Below, one piece after another: positions 44,149 to 52,804 of a DNA stretch of 64,000 nt; position 1 is the stretch's first letter, and each line of letters opens with the position of its first letter. The translations under genes and the position numbers were made by a program. The notes under the pieces are model-generated. The model had not been told where the DNA came from, made no database searches, and worked only from the letters and a program-made list of their open reading frames with translations. Origin of the DNA: Pseudomonas fluorescens (GTDB lineage: Bacteria > Pseudomonadota > Gammaproteobacteria > Pseudomonadales > Pseudomonadaceae); assembly GCF_902497785.1 (NCBI RefSeq), contig NZ_CABVHK010000010.1, positions 190,898-254,897 of the forward strand. Reading direction: 5' to 3'.

Positions 44149-44692
44149 GATGCCACCCATGGTTTTCTCGAAGACCAGCACCTCTCGGGTCTGCCACGCA
44201 ATTGGTACTCACGCGAATGATCTACTGGCTCCCCGCTTTACCGCTTTTTTACAAGGCAGATGGTATTCGGGTGGGAACTAACCAGTCGGGATACCTGGGT
44301 GCAGGGGACTATCTGAACCATTCGTCCGGTTTTACTCAGGGACAAGTCGGCTTCAGTGGCGAAATTGCGGGATTTAACACTATTGCCCTGGTGCGTGATC
44401 GGGCGGCGGTAGCGGGGCCCAACAACCGTCCGTTGGCCGACAGTGATGGTGATGTGCTGGGGAATGGAGCAAGTTGGGTATCGCCAATCTTAAGACGCGT
44501 ATTTCCAACACCACGTTGACCATGGGTCGACAGGGCATTAGTACGCCGGTCCTTGCCGATTATAATAACCGCGCTCCACCTTTGAGTTTCGAGGGGGCAA
44601 GTGTCGTCAGTGAGGTGTTTAACAATCTGTCACTGCGCGCAGGTTCTTTCGACCGGGTCTCGCCACGCATGTCGGTTAGAAAGCCCGCTTAG
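44149..44692 (+). pseudogene. OprD-family porin remnant with frameshifts
   Basis: Pieces of an outer-membrane porin are found in three frames: GFLEDQHLSGLPRNWYSRE (stop), then FTQGQVGFSGEIAGFNTIAL, then SNTTLTMGRQGISTPVLADY with PLSFEGASVVSEVFNNLSLR and AGSFDRVSPR. These match the first 200 residues of OprD-type porins. There is no intact start or C-terminal phenylalanine. It probably once served uptake for the adjacent catabolic cluster. Confidence 0.78.
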
Positions 44693-45034
44693 AGTCAGAG
44701 ATATCTGGGCCATCCGGGTCAGGCTCCAGCTTGCGGAGAAGACACGGGATCTGGCGCTCTTCAACTTGGCTATCGACAGCAAACTGCGTGCCTGCGACTT
44801 AACACCTTAGGCTCAATCTGGCCGAAGCGGTCCAACACGCCGTGGATACCGAAGTCCGGCGAACAGGAGCTCCACACCGCGCAGGTCTGAGTTGGGCATC
44901 GTGAATCCTCCATGGACAGTTCAGCCTAGCAGTCAACAATCGACGCGGTGTCTGTCCAAGGAGATGATACTTCCAAGGTCCGCAATTGGCCGACTGCTGA
45001 CTGTCTTGAACATCACCAGGGTCGGGTGTCACGG
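44693..45034. other. Gap without a supported gene
   Basis: About 340 bases. A 28-codon minus-strand frame starting MPNSDLRGVELLFAGL has a good ribosome site (GGAGGATTCACG) but ends soon at TGA and matches nothing I know; it may be the start of a lost gene. Confidence 0.45.
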
Positions 45035-45754
45035 CTACTTCGACGCGCAGACTTTGCAGCTTTCGACTTCAAACGTTTTGTTCGTGATTTTGGTCAGGCC
45101 CGCAGCATGTTCCATGGCGCTATTTGTGTTGTTGAGCACCGTGAGCATTGGCGTGTTGTCGATGTAATAGCTTACCTTTGAACACCTTGGGGCTGAAGAC
45201 GTAACCTTAAAGTCGGCACCAGTTGATCTTTTTTTCACAACAACAACTGTCGCATTGCAGATTCCAGCCTCCTCCCGGCAATTGCAATCACCTGTACTAG
45301 ATGTCTGTGGAGGCTTTTTGGCAACTGACGATCCTTTTTTTGAAGAAGTATCTGATGCGCGTGATTGCCAATCGTCGTTACCCATTGACGCCTCGAACGA
45401 GTCCAGAGATTGGAAGTTTCTTTGCGTCTGCGAACTCTGCCGTTGCTCACGCTCGGAATTGGCTCGCTCCTGGTCGATCCTCTGTTGCTCCGCTTGACGC
45501 GCTTGCTCATCCTGCTTGTCGAGAAACGTGCCAATAGCTTCGAGAGCTGATGCCGCGGCAGCTACTTTCGCCTGATCGCTTGCCTGGTTGGATATACTCG
45601 GGACGGCAGCAGACTCTCCATCGTAGCGGTACTTACTGTTAGCCCCCGAACAATCATTGTTGGTCGTGTAACAGGTAGCATTGGCACCAAAGCTCAGGCT
45701 GAGGATTGCCGACATAACTGCAGCCGTTATAAAAAATTGGGCGCGGGGGTACAT
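45035..45754 (-). CDS. Exported protein with Gln/Glu-rich middle, unknown function
   Basis: 239 residues with a signal peptide ending near GANA-TCYT (residue 26). The mature N-terminus (CYTTNNDCSGANSKYRYDGE) has a cysteine pair. Residues about 60-140 form a charged, Gln/Arg/Glu-rich helix that may be a coiled coil. The C-terminal part has CNCREEAGICNATVVVVKKR, SSAPRCSKVSYYIDNTPML and ends VESCKVCASK, so disulfides are likely. The ATG at 45754 follows GGAG; an upstream open frame to 45862 is not used. It is divergent from another exported protein; all are outside known families. Confidence 0.65.
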   Translation of the reverse strand: MYPRAQFFITAAVMSAILSLSFGANATCYTTNNDCSGANSKYRYDGESAAVPSISNQASDQAKVAAAASALEAIGTFLDKQDEQARQAEQQRIDQERANSEREQRQSSQTQRNFQSLDSFEASMGNDDWQSRASDTSSKKGSSVAKKPPQTSSTGDCNCREEAGICNATVVVVKKRSTGADFKVTSSAPRCSKVSYYIDNTPMLTVLNNTNSAMEHAAGLTKITNKTFEVESCKVCASK

Positions 45755-45881
45755 TTGGGTGCTCCATGTGTGTCTATTTTCATGCAGTATTGCCCCAGCT
45801 TTGCTAGCTTTCCATAGCCTTCTGGCGGTTGATGAAAAAGGTGCGTTCAAGCCTATGCTCATTGTACATTAAGGGATCCGT

Positions 45882-46625
45882 ATGAACCGACTGACTATTG
45901 CAGCACTGAGCGCCGTGCTCCTCGCCTACGTAGGCCATGCATCGGCTGAACTTAAAAAACTACGGGATTGGCCAGCTGCGTTAGAGGCACCTAGCCCAGA
46001 AATAAGAAAGCAGTATGAGTACGATCCTGAAGCTGGAGCGGCGACATCAAAACTCCTGAGTTCCACCTCAAGAATTTTCAAAGATGGGGCCGAAGTAAAT
46101 ACACAGATAACGAACTATCGAAACTCCACGCCGGTTTCTGGCACTGGAAGCTGGAATACGTTGTTGCCCGCATATCATGGGTTTTCTGCTTTTTTTACAT
46201 CGCCCATGAAAACTACAAAGCTAAAGTACTCATCCAGCGGGCCATGGCCAGCTAGCGAATTCAAGATTTTTAGCGAGAATATAAATCCTCAAGGTGTAGG
46301 TAAAAGCGCTACTGCCTGTAAGCAAGTTAAAAACCTAAAAGCGGATAGGTATCTTGCAACCTTGCCTGGGAATATTTATACCTACGAATGCCTGATGAAG
46401 TATGGTGGTACTAGCGGGGATTTTACTTATGCGCCGGATGCACTGTCGCTGATAAATATGTATTCTGACTACCTCGGCATTGTCATCTCTTCTTTCTACA
46501 TAGACCCCTCAGTAACTCCCGGGCTGAGAGTAAGGGGGGAGTACAAATTCGTAGATGTAAATGGTAAAGAGCAAATTGTGGTGACAGAAGATGCTGACAT
46601 GCGGTCTAAATTTTCGCAGCTATAG
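45882..46625 (+). CDS. Exported protein of unknown function
   Basis: 247 residues with a signal peptide ending near GHASA-ELK (residue 22). Beta-strand-rich with few cysteines (KSATACKQVKNLKADRYLAT, YTYECLMKYGGTSGDFTY). The mid-region NRNSTPVSGTGSWNTLLPAY-like stretch suggests a small globular domain. Weak ribosome site. It is divergent from the gene at 45035 and followed by a bidirectional terminator. AT content is higher than in core genes, so it is likely acquired. Confidence 0.62.
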   Translation: MNRLTIAALSAVLLAYVGHASAELKKLRDWPAALEAPSPEIRKQYEYDPEAGAATSKLLSSTSRIFKDGAEVNTQITNYRNSTPVSGTGSWNTLLPAYHGFSAFFTSPMKTTKLKYSSSGPWPASEFKIFSENINPQGVGKSATACKQVKNLKADRYLATLPGNIYTYECLMKYGGTSGDFTYAPDALSLINMYSDYLGIVISSFYIDPSVTPGLRVRGEYKFVDVNGKEQIVVTEDADMRSKFSQL

Positions 46626-46644
46626 CTAAACCCCACAATTGTAT

Positions 46645-46670
46645 GGCAGGCCTGAGTAGGCCTGCCTTTT
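46645..46670. terminator. Bidirectional terminator between two exported-protein genes
   Basis: GGCAGGCC and GGCCTGCC form an 8-bp stem around TGAGTA, followed by TTTT on the plus strand. It lies between the converging genes ending at 46625 and 46693. Confidence 0.75.
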
Positions 46671-46692
46671 ATAGTCAGATTCTTTAGTGATT

Positions 46693-47340
46693 TTATCGCT
46701 CTTGCACCTTGGTTGTATGTGTTGCTTGCTTTTCTTTTGCTGGGTCTGAATACGTTTGGCCAGAAAAAATAACAGTGCTTTCACACCACCACTTTTTTTG
46801 GTGCTCACCAATTTTACAGGTAGGGGTAGGCCTGTTTGTGATTTTACCGCTTATATGGTTTAGAAAAGGCTTAGATGCGTCTTGCTCCGCTTTATCAATG
46901 TCTTTGTTCAAGGCTCTTAGTGCTTCCTCTTGGGTGTTAGCACCAACAGGGCTCTTGAAGTTTGAGGTGTTAACATAAGAATAAATTTTTTTGTTTTGAG
47001 TTTTTTGCTTTTCAGATTCAGCCTTGCTCTTGTCTGCTGCAATCTTGCTTTTTTCAGTGCTCGTCTTGTTTTTCTCCGCTACGATCTTGCTCTTCTCAGG
47101 ACTATTCTTATTCTTCTCTGTTACAGTCGTCTTCTTCTCAAGTGCCGCTGGTTCTTTCGCACTTTCCTTTTTAGTTTCCTCGCTTCGAAAACTACGAGCG
47201 GCTTTTAACATTTTCTCCCGGTGAGTTTCGGCGCTATCGCCTCCGCCATAGTTCGGGATCACTATAGAAGCTTCGTTAGCGTAAGCATTCATCCCGAAAC
47301 AACATAGCGCACCGTAAAGCGCCAATCGACTAATTGTCAT
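46693..47340 (-). CDS. Exported Lys/Glu repeat protein of unknown function
   Basis: 215 residues. A signal peptide (MTISRLALYGALCCFGMNAY, cleavage at YA-NE) leads to a charged stretch with repeated units KNKNSPEKSKIVAEKNKTST and EKSKIAADKSKAESEKQK, clearly tandem-duplicated and likely coiled coil. The C-terminal 60 residues have two cysteines (TCKIGEHQKKWWCESTVIF). The ATG at 47340 follows GGGG; upstream starts in frame at 47358 and 47403 exist. AT-rich and with no known relatives, it forms a cluster with the two neighbouring exported proteins. Confidence 0.6.
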   Translation of the reverse strand: MTISRLALYGALCCFGMNAYANEASIVIPNYGGGDSAETHREKMLKAARSFRSEETKKESAKEPAALEKKTTVTEKNKNSPEKSKIVAEKNKTSTEKSKIAADKSKAESEKQKTQNKKIYSYVNTSNFKSPVGANTQEEALRALNKDIDKAEQDASKPFLNHISGKITNRPTPTCKIGEHQKKWWCESTVIFSGQTYSDPAKEKQATHTTKVQER

Positions 47341-47874
47341 TAATTTAACCCCAGTCATAGAATTTTTTTTGTGGCCATGCTTATTATCGGCGCTGAGGCT
47401 CATAAAAAATGAGGGCCCCTACAGGCTTCGTGAAATGTAGTTCAGTTTGTTTCGAATGGCCACGGAATTAATGCGCCTCAGTAATTAGCTTGCTAAGAGC
47501 TAGCTTGGTGGCTTCTCTAACACAACACATTGCGCATCGTTGTATTTGTCATAGGGAGCGCTTCAGCGGAGGATTTTTATATCAGGAAATGCGACGAACA
47601 AAGAAAGTTCTCGTCGAAAAAATCACTTATTTCCGCCCGCCGGCGGGCTTTGTGACACTATTTTGTGCAAATGGGACGTGGGGTGAAAAGGTTGCGTCCG
47701 CCCAAGCCCGCTGCGGGGATTGGGGCATTTTGCACTGACACAGATTGCAAGACTTTGCAGAGGAGTGGTGGGGCATTACTGCGACTCCGACAGTCCTAGG
47801 TGGGATGCGTCTACAGTTCGCTCCTCGTCAATTGTTGCCTAGTGTTAAATGCTGCAAAGGATCACCCAGGATGA
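47341..47874. other. Gap without a supported gene
   Basis: About 530 bases before the DUF1289 gene. Only short unrecognised frames. The sequence GACACTATTTTGTGCAAATG near 47652 loosely resembles a Tn7-like end but has no partner. Confidence 0.45.
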
Positions 47875-48057
47875 CTATCGTTGGGCTTTCTTCAGACTGT
47901 TCAAGCGCACATTCGCCCTTTGCACAGCAGCCATTTTTTCAGGCCGCTTCATGCGTTTCCACTTCCTGATATCGTCCTTGCTGCGCCCGCAGCTCACACA
48001 CATGTCACCGCTCAATTGGCAAACCGAAATGCACGGGTTTTCGATTTCTTTAGCCAT
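47875..48057 (-). CDS. DUF1289 family small protein
   Basis: 60 residues. The family's short cysteine motif is complete: NPCISVCQLSGDMCVSCGRS, followed by the DDIRKWKRM helix. It probably binds a metal; its role is unknown. The ATG at 48057 follows AAGGTGA. Codon use fits the Pseudomonas core. Confidence 0.85.
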   Translation of the reverse strand: MAKEIENPCISVCQLSGDMCVSCGRSKDDIRKWKRMKRPEKMAAVQRANVRLNSLKKAQR

Positions 48058-48079
48058 CGTCAATCACCTTTGGTATGCG

Positions 48080-48429
48080 TTATTGCGCAAGACGCTTCTT
48101 CCAATCACCGCCGTGAGTGCGCAGGCACTCCTCCTCAGAGTCGAACCGGACTAGGTGATCTGAAGTCTTCACCTCGATGTTGCCTCGATCAGCGCAATAG
48201 ACATTAGCTCGAATATCCGCGCTTTTTCGGAAGCCTGGGCGAGCTTTTTGTCTACCTGAGTTTCGACAACCCAAGTCACTTGGAGGGTTTCAGTCAACGC
48301 GTTCATGTCGGCGGTGTGGGTAAGCCAGGCAAAACCTTTAATCTCAAGTTTTGCTGTTTCGCACGCTTCGGTGAGCGTGGCAACCAACCGTCGTTCGATC
48401 CGTGCCAGTTCACATTTACCTTGGGGCAT
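48080..48429 (-). pseudogene. Fis-like conserved hypothetical gene with a frameshift
   Basis: The first part reads MPQGKCELARIERRLVATLT, then WLTHTADMNALTETLQVTWV and FELMSIALIEATSR-stop. A second frame takes over near 48190 with NIEVKTSDHLVRFDSEEECL and THGGDWKKRLAQ. Both match the two halves of a roughly 110-residue Pseudomonas protein often labelled Fis-family regulator, so one or two bases were lost near the join. Either a real pseudogene or a sequencing error. Confidence 0.72.
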
Positions 48430-48787
48430 TGCGGGATCCTTCGGTGAGTAGTGGGAAGAGTTGAATCATTCCGGTCGGATCTACGAATTCTGCTGATTGT
48501 TGCCTATCACGAAAGTCCGTAATCGACCCAACGCTGCCGGTCAGCACCGGTAGTAAACGGCCACAACCGGACCTTCTGACCTGACCTCCAGCATCGCCAA
48601 AAGCAGACTTTTGGGCCGTCGGTTTCTCGTCACTTTTAAAATTTATGCAGACCCCCGAGACAGAGCAATGAACGGAGGGAAGTGGTCATGCCGTAGAAGG
48701 CAATGCAAGCAGTCTTGAGGTGTTTGGTCGATGAAGTCATTTGTAGAGTCTGAGAGGCTGCCTAAATTTCTAGGCAGCCTTGTTTCA
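48430..48787. other. Gap with one strong hairpin
   Basis: AGGCTGCCTA (48755-48764) and TAGGCAGCCT (48771-48780) form a perfect 10-bp stem next to the end of the metallo-hydrolase gene; no long T run is present on the minus strand, but TTGTTT follows on the plus strand. Other content, including scattered Pseudomonas-type intergenic relics, is not interpreted. Confidence 0.5.
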
Positions 48788-49696
48788 TCAGAACTTCATG
48801 GACTCACCATCCTCAGGAATCATCACCTGATCCTGAATTTTGTTTTCTTGCACAAAAGCGCGTAATTCCTTACGGCTGAGCGACATGTGGTTCACGACAT
48901 CCATGTGTACGGCAACGATGGCCGCATTGGGCGCTGCCTTAGTGGCCTGCAGTGTGTCTTGCTTGCCCATGATGATGGGATGCTCCTCAAAACCGCTCAT
49001 GAGAGCGCTGCCCGTGTTCAGGATCACCACGTCTGGCTTGTGCTGCTTCAATGCTTGATCCACTTCCGGGCGCCATACGGTGTCGCCGGCGACATAAACC
49101 GTTTTGGCTTTGGGAGCAGAAAACACGACGCCCATGACGGGGCCCATCGCTTCAGCACGTTCAGGGTCTGCAAACCACAAATCACTGCCGTGCTGGCCGC
49201 CGGTCTTGCTCAGCTTCACGCCGTTGAACGTGGTTGTGCCCTTGAGGACACGCACATCCTTAAAGCCTTGACCCCGAATTGTTTTGGCATCGACTTCATT
49301 TTGCACAAACATAGGCATGTTCTTGGGAATCTGCTTTTGCGCAGCTTCATCCCAGTGGTCCGTGTGGGTGTGGGTCACCACGACGGCTTCGACGCTGTTC
49401 AACACCTCATCAACCGAGAAAGGCAGGTCTACCAATGGGTTGCGCAATTCACTGCGGTAGGTGCCTGGAAAGCCTGGGAACCCACCCTTGGCTGAGAGCA
49501 TGGGATCGACCAGAAACGTGGTGCCAGCGAAGTCGATCTTGACGGTAGCGTTGCGAATTTGCTGGACTTGGACTGCGTTCGCCACAGACGTGGACGCTGC
49601 CGGGTCGCTGGTGCCGGAGTATGCGGTGCCGCAGGCGAGGAGCATAGCGATGCCACTCAGGGCAATGCCGCTGCGCAAAGGGCTCAAGACTTTCAT
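48788..49696 (-). CDS. Metallo-beta-lactamase-fold hydrolase with lipoprotein-type signal
   Basis: 302 residues. N-terminal signal has LLAC (AMLLACGTAYSG), so a lipoprotein or periplasmic protein is expected. The MBL zinc motif is VVVTHTHTDHWDEAA, with the distal ligands GGQHGSDLW-type, VYVAGDTVWRPEVDQ and VAVHMDVVNHMSLSR. It resembles UlaG-like MBL hydrolases. Substrate unknown. It is divergent from a GlxA-type regulator at 49859, so the two are probably a regulator and its target. Confidence 0.85.
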   Translation of the reverse strand: MKVLSPLRSGIALSGIAMLLACGTAYSGTSDPAASTSVANAVQVQQIRNATVKIDFAGTTFLVDPMLSAKGGFPGFPGTYRSELRNPLVDLPFSVDEVLNSVEAVVVTHTHTDHWDEAAQKQIPKNMPMFVQNEVDAKTIRGQGFKDVRVLKGTTTFNGVKLSKTGGQHGSDLWFADPERAEAMGPVMGVVFSAPKAKTVYVAGDTVWRPEVDQALKQHKPDVVILNTGSALMSGFEEHPIIMGKQDTLQATKAAPNAAIVAVHMDVVNHMSLSRKELRAFVQENKIQDQVMIPEDGESMKF

Positions 49697-49858
49697 GGGG
49701 TTTTCCTTTTCAATAATTTGCTGATTGCGCGTAATGGAGGTTTCGTTTGTGCGTTAGGGTCAATTTTGCGGATCGGCAGGATTTTGCGCCATTGGCCCAA
49801 ATGACAATGATAGATATAATTGGGCCATTATTGTTGTTCACTTGTTTCTGGAGACTCC

Positions 49859-50851
49859 ATGCAGCCCGTCCGTGTCGCCGTGCTTGCTTTCGAAGGTGTC
49901 AGCCTCTTTCACCTCTCGGTGCCTGGCATCGTGTTCGGCGTGGCGCCGGCACCCAGCGGACTGCCTCCGTACGAAGTGCGGTACTGCGCGCCGACGCCTG
50001 GCCGTGTTCGTTGCGACCAAGGCATGGAGATTGAGGTGCCTGGCGGCCTCGACGCCATGGAGGATGCCGACCTTGTCATCGTTCCTGCTTGGAACCATCC
50101 CGAAAACGTTGCTCCCGCTGTCCTGTCGAAAGCCCTGCGCAAAGCCCACGCTCGCGGTGCCCAGGTGGTCGGCCTGTGCCTGGGCGCCTTCGTGCTGGGT
50201 GATGCAGGCTTATTGGACGGGCGGCGCGCGACGACCCATTGGGCCTGCCGCGACCTCTTCGCCAAGCGCTTTCCGCTGGCGAACTTTCTCCCTGACGTGC
50301 TGTATGTGGACGACGCCAACGTCATTACGTCTGCAGGGACGGTTGCGGCGATTGACTGCTGCTTGAACCTTGTGCGTCAGCGCCATGGCGCTGACGTTGC
50401 CAACCGCGTGGCGAAGTTGCTGGTGACACCACCGCACCGTCAGGGCGGACAAGCGCAATACATAGAGCAGCCGGTGCCGGCACTGCCCAGCGAGAACCGT
50501 TTACCCGGAGTGCTGGAGTGGGCACGCGAGCATTTGTCGGAGCCGCTGTCACTGGATGTATTGGCCGACATAGCGCGCATGAGCCGGAGAACCTTCACCC
50601 GACGGTTTCGTGAGGCTACGGGAACCACCTTTGTCAAGTGGCTGGCTGCCGAGCGTATTGCGAGGGCACAGCAGTTACTGGAAACCACGGATTTGTCGAT
50701 TGAGCGCGTTGCGAGCGAGGTAGGCTTTGGCACCGCGCTGTCACTGCGTCAACACTTTGCAAGCCAGCTGCACACGTCACCCTCTGCATACAGGCGGCTC
50801 TTCTGTGAAGGCCAACAAGGCTATTTGGACGCCTCAATCAAAAGAGAGTAG
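49859..50851 (+). CDS. GlxA-type AraC regulator with DJ-1/PfpI domain
   Basis: 330 residues. The DJ-1/PfpI-like sensor covers about residues 1-170 (VRVAVLAFEGVSLFHLSVPG, VVGLCLGAFVLGDAGLLDGR with the nucleophile-elbow Cys). The C-terminal AraC HTH is typical (LDVLADIARMSRRTFTRRFR, IERVASEVGFGTALSLRQHF, SAYRRLF). Starts at ATG 49859 after GGAG. It is divergent from the metallo-hydrolase with about 160 bases between, making this pair a probable regulatory unit. Confidence 0.88.
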   Translation: MQPVRVAVLAFEGVSLFHLSVPGIVFGVAPAPSGLPPYEVRYCAPTPGRVRCDQGMEIEVPGGLDAMEDADLVIVPAWNHPENVAPAVLSKALRKAHARGAQVVGLCLGAFVLGDAGLLDGRRATTHWACRDLFAKRFPLANFLPDVLYVDDANVITSAGTVAAIDCCLNLVRQRHGADVANRVAKLLVTPPHRQGGQAQYIEQPVPALPSENRLPGVLEWAREHLSEPLSLDVLADIARMSRRTFTRRFREATGTTFVKWLAAERIARAQQLLETTDLSIERVASEVGFGTALSLRQHFASQLHTSPSAYRRLFCEGQQGYLDASIKRE

Positions 50852-51058
50852 AGACCGCCCAACCATGCCTGTGAACAGTCAGCCATCAGTATCATCTATG
50901 GATGGGTATGGCCGCTTTGGCGAAAGACGTATGTCTCTTTTGGGTCAAAAGGGATCAATCCCGAGAGGCTGCTTCTGGCGGATTGCTGCCTACTGTGAAG
51001 GTCTGAAAAGGACTCATAGTTGCCAGTCATTTGAGTTTGCAGAGCCAGGGGCGATTCC

Positions 51059-51277
51059 CTAGGACTGCCGTAGTTGCATAATCGCATCTGTAATCGCTTT
51101 TGCATTTGTGTCCAGGGTTTCCATGGCCACGACTGCGTTATCTGCCACACTCTCTACGCCATTCTCTGAAAGCCACTTAGTGATCTTTTCTATCGCCGCA
51201 CCCAAGGCATGTTGGTTGTGAAGAAGCAATGCCAGAGCGTCTGCCGCGGCAATCTTGCAGTCTGAATTATCTAGCAT
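51059..51277 (-). CDS. Small conserved Pseudomonas protein of unknown function
   Basis: 72 residues (MLDNSDCKIAAADALALLLH, NQHALGAAIEKITKWLSENG, TLDTNAKAITDAIMQLR), mostly helical. Similar short proteins are frequent in Pseudomonas genomes and plasmids. Ribosome site is weak. It lies next to a tRNA-Ser, a common integration spot. Confidence 0.5.
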   Translation of the reverse strand: MLDNSDCKIAAADALALLLHNQHALGAAIEKITKWLSENGVESVADNAVVAMETLDTNAKAITDAIMQLRQS

Positions 51278-51443
51278 GGCGGCCGTCCTTCATGAGTGGT
51301 GGAGAGAGCCTAGTTCAAGTGGGTCAGAACAGCTTCCAGCACAAACGCTGGCGTTTGAGTCCATTGAACCTTTTCCGACTACTTTACGCACCAGAACAGG
51401 GCGCCAGTCCCATATCAGTCCCATATGGCCTTTTTTCAGACGC

Positions 51444-51490
51444 CAAAAACCACAAACCCCCGACTTTCTCTAGGAAAATCAGGGGTTTGT
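51444..51490 (-). terminator. Terminator downstream of tRNA-Ser
   Basis: On the minus strand ACAAACCCC and GGGGTTTGT pair across a 21-base loop and are followed by GGTTTTTGG. It lies 12 bases after the tRNA 3' end. Confidence 0.7.
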
Positions 51491-51502
51491 GTTTTACAAA
51501 TT

Positions 51503-51592
51503 TGGCGGTGAAGGAGAGATTCGAACTCTCGATACAATTTCTTGTATACACACTTTCCAGGCGTGCTCCTTAAGCCACTCGGACACTTCACC
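51503..51592 (-). tRNA. tRNA-Ser (anticodon GGA)
   Basis: 90 nt including the encoded CCA. The minus strand starts GGTGAAGTGTCCGAGTGGC, has an anticodon loop CTGGAAA with GGA at 51556-51558, a long variable arm (GTGTATACAAGAAATTGTAT) typical of serine tRNAs, and a GTTCGAATC T-arm. The acceptor stem GGTGAAG pairs with CTTCACC. Confidence 0.96.
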
Positions 51593-51900
51593 GTATCTCT
51601 TCAAACATGTTCTGTCTGTCGAGGCGCGCTAATGTAGTCGAAAGCTTTTCCGATGGCAAATTTTTTTTGCAGAATTTTCATGTGCTTAGCGTTTTAGACG
51701 TTCCGCAGGTTCTGGGTCATGGCAAACCTGCCAATCTCTGGCTGCGCATCTGCTTCTATATAGTCGGTAACGTGCGTCAGGCATGGCTGGCCGCGCGTGC
51801 CCGGAAGGTGAAACGGTGACTGACGGGTCAGTCACGGCGCTTTACCTGGCCGGCGGCGGTGGGTAACGTCTGCTCCAACTTTCATACAAGGAATAGCGTC
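51593..51900. other. Gap without a supported gene
   Basis: About 300 bases between tRNA-Ser and the crotonase gene. A 70-codon frame at 51607-51819 is open but has no known match and no ribosome site. A tRNA promoter is expected on the minus strand near 51600-51650. Confidence 0.5.
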
Positions 51901-52590
51901 ATGAGTGAGTTGATTTCCTACCACCTCGAAGACGGTATCGCGACCCTGACCTTGAGCAATGGCAAGGTCAATGCCATCTCCCCCGACGTGATTGCTGCGT
52001 TTAACGCAGCGCTGGATCAGGCCGTGACTGATCGCGCGGTGGTGATCATTACCGGCACGCCGGGCATTCTGTCGGGCGGTTATGATTTGAAGGTGATGAC
52101 CTCCGGCCCGAAACAAGCCGTGGCGTTGGTGACTGCCGGTTCGACCCTGGCTCGCCGCCTGTTGTCGCACCCCTTCCCGGTGATTGTCGCGTGCCCTGGG
52201 CATGCGGTGGCCAAGGGTGCGTTCCTGTTGTTATCGGCGGATTACCGCATTGGGGTCGACGGCCCGTTCAGCATTGGTCTGAACGAAGTGCAGATCGGCA
52301 TGACCATGCACCACGCCGGTATCGAGATCGCGCGTGATCGTCTGCGCAAGTCGGCGTTCCACCGTTCGGTAATCAATGGCGAGATGTTCAATCCACAGAG
52401 CGCCGTGGATGCTGGCTTCCTCGATGTCGTGGTGTCGGCCGAAGAACTGCAAGGCGCGGCATTGGCAGCGGCTCGTCAGTTGAAGAAGATCAATATGACG
52501 GCGCACAAGAACACCAAACTCAAAGTGCGCAAGGCGCTGCTGGATACGTTGGACAACGCGATCATCCTCGATCAGGAACATTTGGGTTAA
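51901..52590 (+). CDS. Crotonase (enoyl-CoA hydratase/isomerase family)
   Basis: 229 residues with the crotonase fold. Oxyanion-hole motifs are IITGTPGILSGGYDLKVM and ACPGHAVAKGAFLLLSADYR; the HGxxxGGG motif is modified to GHAVAKGAF, and acidic residues of true hydratases are not at their usual places. Annotated in other pseudomonads as enoyl-CoA hydratase. The ATG at 51901 follows AAGGAA. Acts on a CoA thioester; the substrate is unknown. Confidence 0.85.
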   Translation: MSELISYHLEDGIATLTLSNGKVNAISPDVIAAFNAALDQAVTDRAVVIITGTPGILSGGYDLKVMTSGPKQAVALVTAGSTLARRLLSHPFPVIVACPGHAVAKGAFLLLSADYRIGVDGPFSIGLNEVQIGMTMHHAGIEIARDRLRKSAFHRSVINGEMFNPQSAVDAGFLDVVVSAEELQGAALAAARQLKKINMTAHKNTKLKVRKALLDTLDNAIILDQEHLG

Positions 52591-52608
52591 GCCTGAACGT
52601 GCCACACA

Positions 52609-52638
52609 GAAAAGCCCGACCTTAGTGTCGGGCTTTTT
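52609..52638 (+). terminator. Rho-independent terminator of the crotonase gene
   Basis: AAAAGCCCGAC and GTCGGGCTTTTT form a GC-rich stem with a T run, 19 bases after the stop codon. Confidence 0.9.
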
Positions 52639-52804
52639 CATACACGCTTGGTTGAAAAGCCTACAACCGCTCTAGAACGCGTCTGACACGCAAGTCGGAA
52701 ACATACGCTCAAACATCGCCTATCTCCTGCGTCACCAGGGGTAATTGCCGAAAACAGTGCACATCCGTACACTGCGCCACCTTTTGTTCCGGTGGGGCCT
52801 GTAA

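Noticed and set aside
47649..47680. Possible Tn7-like end with ACAAAATAG
   Set aside because: No matching partner or target duplication could be found by eye; the similarity to the tniA spacer is short.
19217..51500. A prophage or complete integrative element
   Set aside because: No integrase, portal, terminase, capsid, relaxase or type IV secretion gene is present.
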